Source: Aptenodytes patagonicus
Taxonomy: Eukaryota; Chordata; Aves; Sphenisciformes; Spheniscidae
Assembly (NCBI RefSeq): GCF_965638725.1
Contig: NC_134951.1
Location: 28,031,746-28,095,745, forward strand
Direction of reading: 5' to 3'
DNA length: 64,000 nt
Positions within the stretch are counted from its first letter, which is position 1, and each line of letters starts with the position of its first letter. The translations under genes and the position numbers were made by a program. The notes under the pieces are model-generated. The model made no database searches. It was not told the origin of the DNA and saw only the letters and a list, made by a program, of their open reading frames with translations. Below, one piece after another: positions 53,617-64,000 of the stretch.

Positions 53617-55580
53617 TTTTTAATTCCTTCCCAAAGTTAGCAAGAAAGTTTCTCCTGGCTGCTTTTGAAGTTGACTGGCTGTCAGCACTCTCAAGCAGTT
53701 TACAACCAGGAAGCTGTTTCCTGAAGCGAAATGATAGAGAGGCTGCTCATTAAAGATAAAAATCAGTGTTCTTCTGCCAGAAAAACTTGTTCCATTAAAA
53801 GTTTTGCAAGCCGGCAATGCAGTGGAAAATATAGCTTAGAGATAGCCTGTGATGTTACAGAGGCATCACTAACAGCAAGCAAATCATGCCTTTACCATCT
53901 GTTTTGTTTTGCTCGGTCTTCTCTCATACCAAGTTTATTGTCATGTAACTCTGCTCGCAGGCTCTTTGTACATCTGATCTGACTCTGGCTCGATTGTACA
54001 GCTCAGCGGCTGCTAAGGGCTCTTCAAGTTGCTGCTTACCCATTAGATATTTCACACGCTGCACATGATAAAGGTGAGCAACAAGAGGGGACGGCTACAT
54101 CATTTCAGATGAAATGGTGCTCAGCCATTCCATGTATTGTTGGCATCTCTGAGACCTTACCAATTGCATGAGGGAAGTGTAGAAAGGGAGGTTGGGCTAC
54201 CTGCATTTTCCTATCTCAACAGTAGACTCAAGTAAAAAAACCCACCAAGGTATGTTTGTTAAAACCAACAGTTTTTGCCCGAAATCTTGTAAAGCAGGCA
54301 GTTGCCCTACTCCAAATTTCAGTACCAGCCAAGCTTAATACCATATCCTCAGGGATCCCACGCATGAAAAACTTTTGGGATTTGTTTCCTTTGTCAAGGA
54401 GAGAAAAGGCGAATCAGAAAATGAACAGGCCAGTTTCCTCCTTCTGGAAACTGGGAAAGCTTCAATGGTTTCAGGAAGGTCACTGTAATTTATGCCAGTT
54501 AAGGATTTGTTAAAGACTACTGAGTAGTGGGAGAAGTAAAATCTACTTGATGCAATTCTATTTCATAGACTTTATTAAGCATAATTTATTTTATTGTTAT
54601 TTCTGGCTCTGCATATTCATGGCCCTTGGAAAGTGACTTAGCCTTCATGTCCTTAGTTTACCGATTTATAAAATACCCGTGATCTTAATTTCTCATGTTA
54701 TATTATCACCTCTAAAGCGAAAGTTTGCAGATATTTGCAGAGCACTTGAGGCATTTGGCTGTACAGTGCTCTGGCAGCATAGTCAGAGCCCCACTGCCCC
54801 ACCTCGTGGCTCAGGCTGTGGCGGTGGGGGAGAAAGAAGGCTATGGCAGAGCATCCCCCATGGAAAAAGACCCCACAGAGCGGTGCCTGGAAGTCAGCAC
54901 CAGTGCGCTCAGGAATTTGAACTGAGGCTGGTTCTTGGAGGGCAGCTAACCCATCACAGGTTCAAATGAGATGTTAGACCAGAGGAGAAGGGAACACCAC
55001 TGCTCAGAAATACAAACGGCTGTAAGAAACATCAGGTCTTCATATATTTTCATATTGTGCTACAATGAAGATGGAGATAGTAAAGTCAGGACAAATAAAA
55101 TATGAGCTGCATTGGAAAACCGAGTTGAATTTACTAAACAAATGACCCTTGACTATTGTGTGCTCTAAAACATGAAATGATTCATTATATAATTCAAGTT
55201 GATACTCTCATTGCTTTTAAAATTACTTTTCAAATGAGATGGCTTAGAAATTGATTTTTAATTTTGTTCTTATTAGAGAAAATGGAATATTTCTTCTTTT
55301 ATGTTATATTGATAGAGATAAAACAATAATTAAACATTACCTTAAAGATTAATGAAAGACAGATGATTTCATAATAATACGCACAAAAAATGAAGTTACA
55401 GAGAATCATACATATTTAGCTACTTGCAGGCAAAGGCTGAAATAGCAGCAAAAACTTTGAGCGATAATTACAGGATGATGTGGCATACTAAATTTCTGAT
55501 TGTTATTTGTGTAGCTTTAATTATTACTAAAGTGTAGCAGCTTTATAAATTATAAGGTCTGAAGTATTTTTTCTTTCTTT
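53617..55580. other. GCM1 upstream and 5' region
   Basis: Should contain the GCM1 non-coding first exon and promoter, but there is no CpG island and no TATA box that I can assign. A donor-like sequence on the minus strand (taatggGTAAGC, complement of about 54032-54043) could end a leader exon. A MIR-like SINE lies at 54.6 kb. Confidence 0.35.
54590..54765 (+). mobile_element. MIR-like ancient SINE
   Basis: In order: tctggctctgc, gcccttggaaagtgacttag, ccttagtttaccgatttata, aaatacccgtgat and tctaaagcgaaagt. These follow the MIR order (cggctctgccac, gaccttgggcaagttactta, cctcagtttcctcatctgta, aaatggggat, tgtaaagcgctt). The match extends further than the one at 42.7 kb. Confidence 0.58.
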
Positions 55581-55581
55581 T

Positions 55582-55640
55582 TCCTCTCCCTTCCCTTCCC
55601 TTCCCTTCCCTTCCCTTCCCTTCCCTTCCCTTCCCTTCCC
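55582..55640 (+). repeat. (TTCCC)n microsatellite
   Basis: Ten uninterrupted TTCCC units (55591-55640) preceded by a T/C-rich lead-in. The minus strand carries (GGGAA)n with regularly spaced G-triplets. Confidence 0.97.
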
Positions 55641-55904
55641 CAGAACAAACTGTTCTGCTCTTCTTCGATAAAAAGTGAAAATTTAGATGTCAACACTGAA
55701 TTATTTTGATTTGGAAAAATACATGTAAGAAAAATGGGAATTATTATATTAAGAAGGAACAATGTAAGTAGTTTGCCTCTGTTTGGCGCTGGAATGTGGT
55801 GCAATTCATTGTGCTTGAAAAACAGTGAAAGTAATCTAGTTGTTCTCCTGCCCTGTGGTTTATTTTTGTTTTCTTATTCCTTGTAAATGCTCATCGATAC
55901 AGAA

Positions 55905-56530
55905 GGTAAACAGCAGGGTATAGCAAGGTTCTGGTTTTGGTCCAATGTTTAATGTATCTGTTGATGATCTGGAAGTGAAGAAAACAGGGAGAAAAAAATG
56001 CACAGATTACAAAAATATATCTGAATTAATCCTTTAGAAGAACTTACTTATATTTCACGCTGACAAAATAATTCATGTTTAGAAGGGTAATATTTAAAGT
56101 ATTTATTTCTCTTACAGAACTGCTCTCAATTAACTCATGGAAGTGACTGAGTGATCCATATGGGCAGTTCCAGAAACACAAGGTGTCAGACAAAAAGCGA
56201 CCAGGCTGTTGGAATACAGAGAGACTGCAGTGAAGAGCCATACAATAAACTATGGTATTACCAATTCACAGACCATCACTGATTTTTCACTTAGGATACT
56301 GTGCAAAAAGACCAGTCCTTCCCAGAAAGAGAAAGGGGTCAGGGCACAGGAAATCCATAAAAGCTGGGATTGTTCACTCTAGAAAAGAGACATATAAGCA
56401 AGGGCACTGTAAAAATGACCTAAAATACAGAAGGTTGTAGAGGAAGCAGGGGATGCTTCTCCTTATTTAACTGCCCAAGAGCCCAGGGGCACAGAGGGAA
56501 AACAACTGGCAAAATCAAAAGTGAGACAAA
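55905..56530 (+). mobile_element. Very degenerate CR1-like remnants
   Basis: Two short pieces in the same order as CR1: aaggttctggttttggtcca followed by gatgatctggaagt (55925-55975, RT motif GSVLGP..FN..I.DL-like), and gggattgttcactctagaaa (56363-56382, GLFSLEK-like). Sequence between them is unrecognisable. Suggestive only. Confidence 0.35.
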
Positions 56531-57708
56531 AAGAAATGCATTTTTCATTCACTATGTAATTAGTATCAGTTGGCCTAATGAAAGCTATTTCCTCTCCCTA
56601 CAAGCCTTGCCCCACTTATTTCTTTAGACCCTTGTGCTATAACATTACTACTAGTATTGTAGCATGTCATAAAGGTTGAACACTAGTCAAGCCTGAAAAG
56701 AGATCAAAAACATAGGAAAGAAATAATATTTGAAGAAATGCTATTTAATACTTATACCTGTGTGACATCTGAAATATGTTAGAATACATTTAGAAAGATA
56801 TATTAAGTCTCACATTTCATGATTTATGACAATTTTTAACTAGCAAGGATTAGGAAGGCTTCTATTTTCCTTAGAAGTACTTGGTGTTGGACCACTGTTA
56901 GGAAAAGGATTATGGATTTTTAAAAGAGATTACGTGTTACCAATTTACGCGAGCCCACAGGTTAAATTAATTCAATATAATCTGCAAGCTCTTATTTGGA
57001 AGGGCAGTCTTTCAGACCATAACTGCAGTTGGATGTCAGGAGTTCTTTAGCAGTCATCTACGACAAGAGATCAAGGGCTGGAAAAAGCCCTGGAGCCCTA
57101 AAAACCTTCTTGCGTTCAGGCTCATGGTCCAGAGAAGGCTGTGCAACCCTGCAGAGCAGTGCCTGGGGAAAAGCAGCTGTCTTGCTGCAGAGGTTGCCCG
57201 CCGCTGTCTTTGGTTCAGGTGGCAGGCTCTGCCGAAGGACGGTAGCTGGTGGCAGGAACGTGTGGTTGTAGGCTATTACAGATCCAGGGTATTACAGAAG
57301 TCACGAGATCAGGCTCCTTTCTTGTACTGTTTTACTGCCACATGAAGAAGGTGCTTTTGTCAGTGCTCCCATCAGTCGTCTTTCAGCGATGACAACCTTT
57401 AACTGACCTCAGGTGCAGTCGGTGGCCCTTTACATGGGCTGAATTACCTGTCCTGCCAACAACGCGTTTCACTATCTTCCATGGCTGCCTTTGTGCCTTG
57501 CCTTCAAGTGCATGATTTTCCCTGCGGGCACAGCTTGACACTAAAAGGTTCTCCCCACTGCTCTGATGGGAGCTCTCCTCCCTCTCTGCCACTGCAGGTG
57601 TTGGCCTTTGCAAGCCTCTCGTCCTTCTTCAGTCCCCCTTTTATTACTGCAGCGTTTCATGGTGCTGCACCACAGGTACCAAGAAACATGCATATTTGGA
57701 TGACAATA
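56531..57708. other. Non-coding stretch
   Basis: AT-rich to 57.0 kb, then moderately GC-rich. No gene, exon or repeat is recognised. Confidence 0.4.
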
Positions 57709-57921
57709 TAATTTTTTTTTTATGATGAGGGTGGTGAAGCACTGGAACAGGTTGCCCAGAGAGGTGGTGGATGCCCCATCCCTGGAAACATTCAAGGTCA
57801 GGCTGGACGGGGCTCTGAGCAACCTGATCTAGTTGAAGATGTCCCTGCCCACAGTAGGGGGGTTGGACTAGATGACCTTTAGAGGTCCCTTCCAACCCAA
57901 ACTATTCTATGATTCTATACC
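57709..57921 (+). mobile_element. CR1 LINE 3'-end fragment
   Basis: About 210 bp: a T-run, then tatgatgagggtggtgaagc, the final ORF2 residues and 3' UTR, ending attctatgattctatac. It matches the 3' end of the copy at 45.2-45.4 kb closely (same subfamily). Confidence 0.92.
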
Positions 57922-60900
57922 AAGGTGCTACTGATAATCCTTGTGGAATATTTCTTTGGATTGGCCTGATAATTCTTTTTCTTTTTTCAAATACATTCTA
58001 TAGACTTAAAAATAACAATTTTATCTTCCAGTTCAGCCTTGCTATTTGATCAACTGTGGCAGCAGGATGAAGTAATATGATTAAACTCCCAGACGTGGAG
58101 CATAAACTCACTACAAATTAACATGTCATTTGTAATGAGAAGACAATTGTGGCCTGTGCAAAAGTGCACTGGGGATGCTGCTCATTTTCTGGAGACAAGC
58201 TTTTGTTCCCAGATGGCCCTGACGTATTCTCAAGTTGGCTGCCTCTACATTCAACATCATTTGAAATGCTTATGCTGTTTTCACCGTTCAGTATCCAAAA
58301 GTGAAAGCTTCTCCCCTGTGGTCTGGCTCTTTGAAAGAAAGATGGACGCATTTTGAAATGGAAGTATTTTGAAATCCTTGACTGGTTTTCTTTGTCCTTT
58401 GTTTCTCTTTAATTCTTTACTTGAAACTGGTCTTGTTAATGCCCTTGATATCAGAACAGGCTGATGATCTCATATTTTTATTCAATATTTCTGAATTCCA
58501 GACTGCTCTGGATAAGAAGTCAGTTGTAGGTAGAGTAGTTCTTCTAGCTTTGCTGCTTCAGTCACATTCATTTAACACTTTTTATTTAAAAGTTTAATTT
58601 CCCATCCCTGTCCAGACATCCTCTTTGTAGAAGTGCTGTCTGAAATGACATATTGTGCAGGGTTCTCTGATGGTCACCTCATATAAAACAGACACGTCCA
58701 CAGCATAGATTATAAACCAGACAGATTAGCCCGGAATTCACCTCAGAGCTCAAACACTGATGAATGTCTTGGACTATTTTTTGTCAGACTACAAATATGT
58801 AGTTTGCATCACTCTTGCCCTCATGGGGTTAGGTCACTACTCGGTACAGACTCTCAGGGTGGCTTTGTCAGACCACTTTGGAGGTACTGTGTATTTTCTG
58901 CCTGTATTGCACAGAACAGAGATGCACACACAGACCACCGTACCACCTTACTAAGTGGACATGAAAATTCTGCTGATGGGATGGTAATTTCTTGAACTGC
59001 TCTAACTCAACAGCTTGTAATCATCTCAGTTTTTCCTCTGTGTCAGTTGAATGATACTTCAGTCGGTTGCAATATTCTCGTTTTTCATTTTCTATTTACT
59101 TCCCTGTCACTTTCCAGCAGACGGATGCGGTTGTGAGCATGAAAAGGGTCTGCCACATGAACTTCATGTCCACACACTTGTATCACATATAGTAAACATC
59201 TCTGCCAGGCCTCTCAGTCCCTCTTCTTGAGGAAACTGATATTTGTCCACTTTTGGGTTAGCTCCCAAGCGGCGTTCTCAGCGGATAGCCTGGTAGTTGT
59301 ATGACTTACTATTGAACAGGATAGTATGAAAAACTTATTAAGACTTTTTTTTGTCGCCATGGCAGTGGTTTAGCATTGAAAGCTAGGAACATATCTTTCT
59401 CTGCCACACAAAGAACATAGCTCCAACTGAAAGCTTTGGGGCCTGAGCTCTTTTTAATCATCTGTTTGGGGTGCTTGAGTGTATGCAAATTGATGTTTCA
59501 CTTTATTTCTCGGTAGCTCTTTATTAAAGCTGTGAGCTCTAATGCTTTGGCAGTGAAATCTAGCTTTCTATTCACTTTATTGATCTCTAATTTTTTCTCT
59601 TAACATATCAGACACTTTGCAAAGCATGTGATGTTCTAGACATCCTATTTATTTCCTGGGGTAAAATTCATGGCAGCTAGCCCACAAACGCAAAATCATC
59701 ATGGTAATATTATAACAGCATTAATATTGGGATGCTGTGGTGGACTCAGGTCTGGATAAAATTTTGATTTAACTTGTGCATCTTGCTGACTGTATAAATG
59801 ATCTTTCCTGTTTTTTTCACTAAGATTGTGAATTCACATGCTTTAGTTGAAATCACTGGCTTCTGTGGATTACCTAAAATTTTAGTTGGAATGCTTTTTG
59901 TGGGCCTTATGCTTAAAAATTACAATATCTTAGTGGCAGTATTATAATGTAATCTAAAAATGGCTTTAGTTTATGGCCATTCTGCTTTCTTATTTTGCTA
60001 GTCTTCATAGCCTAGTGCATTCACTCATGTCGTCTCTTGATCTGACGTTCAATTTCCCATCTTGTCTTTGCATCTGGTGCAAATACATTTTACTTCATTG
60101 TTCTGCCTGGCATGAACATCACATGCATGCAAAATCTCATCTCATGGATTGACACTTGCTATTGAACGTGGTGCTTTTCTCTTCCTTGCAATTCTGTAAT
60201 TTTCCCCTTTGTGATTTAAAGAATGTCTAATTGCTAAATGAGTTGTCTTTCATGTCCATCTGCTTCAGAACAGGAATTTGGTATGTTGCTATGATTATTG
60301 TTTTCCTTGTTCCCTCTCTGTTGTTGCAATATGCATTCTAATTTTCTTGTTGTAGGAACTGACTCATTTCTGGTATCTCTGACAGCACTCCCTGCTTTTC
60401 TCCAGGGTCAGGTGGAGTATCATATCTGCTGAATCCAGCCTCAGCTACAGGTAATTCCAAAATAAATTCCTATCAGTTACTTATGCCCTAACTTCAGAAC
60501 AGCCACTGTTTCTGGTATAATCACCTGCTGTGGTGATTCTATATGCACACTGTGTTCCAGTTTTGACAGACTGCATCGCCTCATAGACTTAAGTGTTCAG
60601 GCAGAAATTACAAAGCTTTAACTAATTTGATCTGCTATACATTCAACAATGAGAGGAACTTTTCCATAGCCTGGGCAACTGAAAGGAGCACCCTGTGGGA
60701 GAAACAGAGTTTCATTCTGTTGCTTTGCAACAGGGCATAGCTTGCTTTGCCCCTGAGAAAGCATAGCTACTCTTCCAATTGGGCTGGGCTCAGTATCCAC
60801 GGGATCAGTGGAAATTTTAACAGTGACACAAGATCAGATCTCTTTCAGTTTTGGGAGTACCAGATTACACTTGATTATCTATTTGATTCCAGATTCTATC

Positions 60901-63900
60901 TCTGTTGCTCTTAGGAGAGAGGAATCCCAGTTATAAGCCTTGGCTTGGCAGTCTGGTGTAGCCTCCTGAGATGGTTTCTGTCACCCCTTGGAATCCCTCA
61001 GCTCCCTCCATGCCGTTGGCCTCATCTGATCCAACCCAACAGAAGCTGCTTCAATATCCTCTATTCAAACATTTCTCCTTGGCCTTCATGGCACTCCCCT
61101 GCATCTATTTCTGTAGGTCCCCAGCAAAACTCGGTGAAGGCCAGCTGCTCTTCTGCCTCACAGGAACTGGAAACAAGCCAAACCCAGACAGATATGTCCA
61201 CCGGCATATGTCCACAGTCCCTGCCTGTACTGATGAGGTGGTAACTGTTGCCTCTTTCCTTGTCAAAATTATGGCCAACATGCTCTTTTCTCATTCTATG
61301 TCAATCTATCACATTAGTGCATTTCTAAGCTTACCTCTTTCTCAAGACCAGCTTGAAAAAAATCTACCTTCTTAGGAGTTTTGCCTCTCCTTGCTATCAT
61401 ATCTCACACGGGAGTGGGGTGCACAACTGAGTTTCTCAGGCTTCTGAGCTGGTGCCTGTCACCTGCAATGTCCCCATGAGCAGGAGGATACCCACAGGTT
61501 TGCTTCCCTCTACAAAAGGTCTGTGCACTGACCCTGTATTTTCTCCTGGCCCTTCCATGTCCTAGCTGTGATAGCCGCTTTGTGTACTTTGTTTCACTGG
61601 CAACATGGATTCATATTAAAACACCTGTAATTCTGACAAAATAACCCAATGGTGCAAGAAAACACCTTGTTCTCTAAAAATCCAATGGACTCTACTGCAG
61701 CTAAAGTCCTCACATGCTAACAGATGAATTTCCTAAAAGTGATGACAGCAGCATTGCTCCCCATGTCACGTCCCTTGCCCCACTTTCTTTCTCCACTCAC
61801 ACTCACCTATCCCCCAGCTAACTGCAGAGTGCACAATACAGTATCTACAATACCGACAGCTTTTCCAAATTGTTTTTCCTTATAGAATATCAGGCAGCAA
61901 AACTAGTAGCCCAGGATGCCTGGTTTGTTCTTTAGCTCTGAGGCTGACCTCCCCTACTTTTGCCTTGATTGAGTCATGTTTGCAGAATGACTGACTACCT
62001 TGTCAAGCACTTGTGCAACCTGAACCCCGAGCTCACTGAAAGCTGGGCATGTCTCTATAAAGCAATGTAGTTGGTCAGGTACTGGAAGCTGTACAGCTGC
62101 ATTACCAGGTTGCTCTGCCAAGGTTACTTAGCTCTGCTGGCTGTAGTTTTTCTGTCTTGCACTACATTGTGACATGGAGAATTTCTTTCTGCCTTTCTAC
62201 TCAGTTTGACGGATGTCAGACCAGCCTTGCTATAAAAGGTCATCCACACGAGTGGCATGGTATTGCAGGTTGTTCTGAGTCTCCTCTGAACAAACCACTG
62301 CCCTCTCGGAAGATGGACCCCACATTTGAAACTAAATACCGTACAGTTTTCAGCATATCTAATAACATGGTGCAGCAATTTTCTGGTAATCTGATGACCC
62401 GCTCCGGTGATTGCCTACATATCCGCTATCATGCTGCAGCACAAACTGCAGTAGGAGTTTAATAAGTATCACTGGGTTTCCTTACACCTTGTGCTCCTTT
62501 CAGCACAGAAGGACAAGCATGTCTTTGTATTCTCTGTATTTCACTTGTCCATTTGTCCTTCAAGAAGATGAGTCCCAACAGCATTTTCTGCACAGGCTGT
62601 TGGTGAACTAAAGCCTCCGGACTTGTAGCTGTGACAGCAGCGAGGGAGGGCACCATGTGATGTGGTCCTGGGCCCACAGACCTAGGGACCTTGCTGTTGG
62701 CATTGACACAGAAAAGCAGAGACCAAGAACAGAAGGTACGGCACAGCAAGCGCTGAACAAACCTGAGTTGTCATTGACTGTTCTGAAACCCCAGACCTTG
62801 ACACCGGTTTCCCTCTGTGTGGCCACCAGGAGCAGGAAGACAATGAATGAGGAGTGGCGGCAGACAGGGAACCTATGTGTTTGGGCAGAAACCTGCAGGG
62901 ACACCCACAGCCTGTGTTCAGCAGGAACTCCTGCTGGCTATGTGGTGGTATTTATACATCATGACCTTACAGAAACAACATACCTGTGGTGCTACACAGC
63001 AAAGCACTGAGATCAAAATAATTTTACCGCTGCTTACTGAATTACCTTTCTTCTAGCTGCATTTTAGCTAGTTGCTTCTTTGGGGATAGTCTTAATTTTG
63101 TGGCAAAAATGCCTTTTTTGTTGTTGTTGATACACAAATGAAAATTGCTTTTAACACCCCCCCTTCCCGAATAACTTCAAGGCAGCGCTAAGCAGAAGTT
63201 CTTGCAAAATGAGAAAGACAGAGAAAGTCAGGATGTTCTTGTCTATTCTTTCCACAGTAAGTGCATGACTCCAATTCACCTTGACAAAGGAGGCAAATTG
63301 ATCTGGAAAGCTCCATATGAGGAATTACACCTTCAGGAGTGCTGCTAAAATAGTAGTGTCCTAGTGCCTCTAACTGGCAGCAGTTTTCATTCCGTCTTTG
63401 AAAGCACGCTGACTACACCCTGGTCAGACACAAATTCCCACTACCCCTTCCTCACCGGGTGAGCCCTCTCTCCTTTCCACATGGATTGGCTACGGTTTAG
63501 TCCTCTGGCTTTGCAAGTGATGATTTCCATTCTGAGCTGCTGTTCGCCCACTTCATTTTGCTGATCCTCCTCTTCATTTAAAATGTAACACACTTTAAAT
63601 ATCTAAGTTTTAAATAGGTACTAGCAAGATATGCTCTTATAAATTCTCTTGCACATAAAGATGGTGTCTTCTAATCTTGCTGCTACTGTGCATATTTGGG
63701 GCACACAAGATTTCTAATATATATTATCCCTTGAGGCAGTCAAATCACTGAAAAGAATCTCTAGAAGTTTTTGTACAGAAAAACAAAGGAAAGCAACATC
63801 AAGAAAAGGGGCAATACTGTCTACTGGCATTAAGACCTGGTCCTGAAACTTTTCTGAGGGACATGTGGAAAGTGCTGATTGAGATTGGGTATCAGGCCTT

Positions 63901-64000
63901 TAGCAAGTAACCATCCCAGAGGTGGAGACTGCTGCTGTCAGGCAACAGCTGATGAGCTCACTGAGGCTTTTGTTTTAAGCCATAAAACTCACTTATTTGT
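57922..64000. other. Gene-free stretch to the end of the window
   Basis: About 6 kb of AT-rich, non-CpG DNA. All open frames are short (longest near 135 codons, plus 60971-61375) and none resembles a known protein. No RNA gene or recognisable mobile element was found. In human the next gene beyond GCM1 is ELOVL5, which is not reached here. Confidence 0.45.

Noticed and set aside
60971-61375. 134-codon plus-strand ORF near the right end
   Set aside because: No recognisable domain; two overlapping frames of similar length in the same segment suggest chance.

Overview
The window is vertebrate nuclear DNA from a bird. The evidence is a set of chicken-repeat-1 (CR1) LINE fragments ending in the ATTCTATG-type 3' repeat, compact GT-AG introns, and the linkage of two recognisable genes, FBXO9 and GCM1, in the synteny known from human 6p12 (CILK1/ICK - FBXO9 - GCM1). 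The species cannot be fixed from the sequence alone. It contains no prokaryotic genes, CRISPR array, tRNA or rRNA gene.

Layout. 1-3.2 kb: AT-rich non-coding DNA, probably first-intron or flanking DNA of CILK1 (minus strand; no CILK1 coding exon is visible), with one CR1 tail. 3.28-4.12 kb and 5.69-6.85 kb: two CpG islands separated by about 1.6 kb of ordinary DNA. The second holds FBXO9 exon 1 and three ZNF143-type motifs, as expected for the head-to-head CILK1/FBXO9 promoter. 6.4-28.8 kb: FBXO9 on the plus strand. I traced 13 exons with consistent phases and GT-AG borders, giving a complete 435-aa F-box protein; CR1 copies lie in introns 4, 5 and 6. 28.8-30.1 kb: FBXO9 3' region with several poly(A) signals. 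30-45.4 kb: a mostly gene-free interval between the two 3' ends, with two CR1 copies, a MIR-like SINE and one unexplained exon-like ORF at 36.6-36.8 kb (minus). 45.6-53.6 kb: GCM1 on the minus strand. Five coding exons give a complete GCM-domain transcription factor of about 403 aa; its 5' non-coding exon was not located. 53.6-64 kb: non-coding DNA upstream of GCM1 with a MIR-like SINE, a (TTCCC)n microsatellite and CR1 fragments.

How the genes relate. FBXO9 is a substrate receptor of an SCF ubiquitin ligase. CILK1, inferred to lie just left of the window, is a ciliary kinase sharing the bidirectional promoter. GCM1 is a zinc-containing developmental transcription factor that converges tail-to-tail with FBXO9. 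No functional link between FBXO9 and GCM1 is implied.

The points most worth checking are the CR1 copies placed around FBXO9 exons 5 and 6 (a direct pair around exon 5, an inverted pair around exon 6), the triple ZNF143-like cluster, the isolated AUG at the very end of FBXO9 exon 1, the possible SINE-derived poly(A) signal of GCM1, and the exon-like minus-strand ORF at 36.6 kb. I found no convincing previously undescribed biological system.
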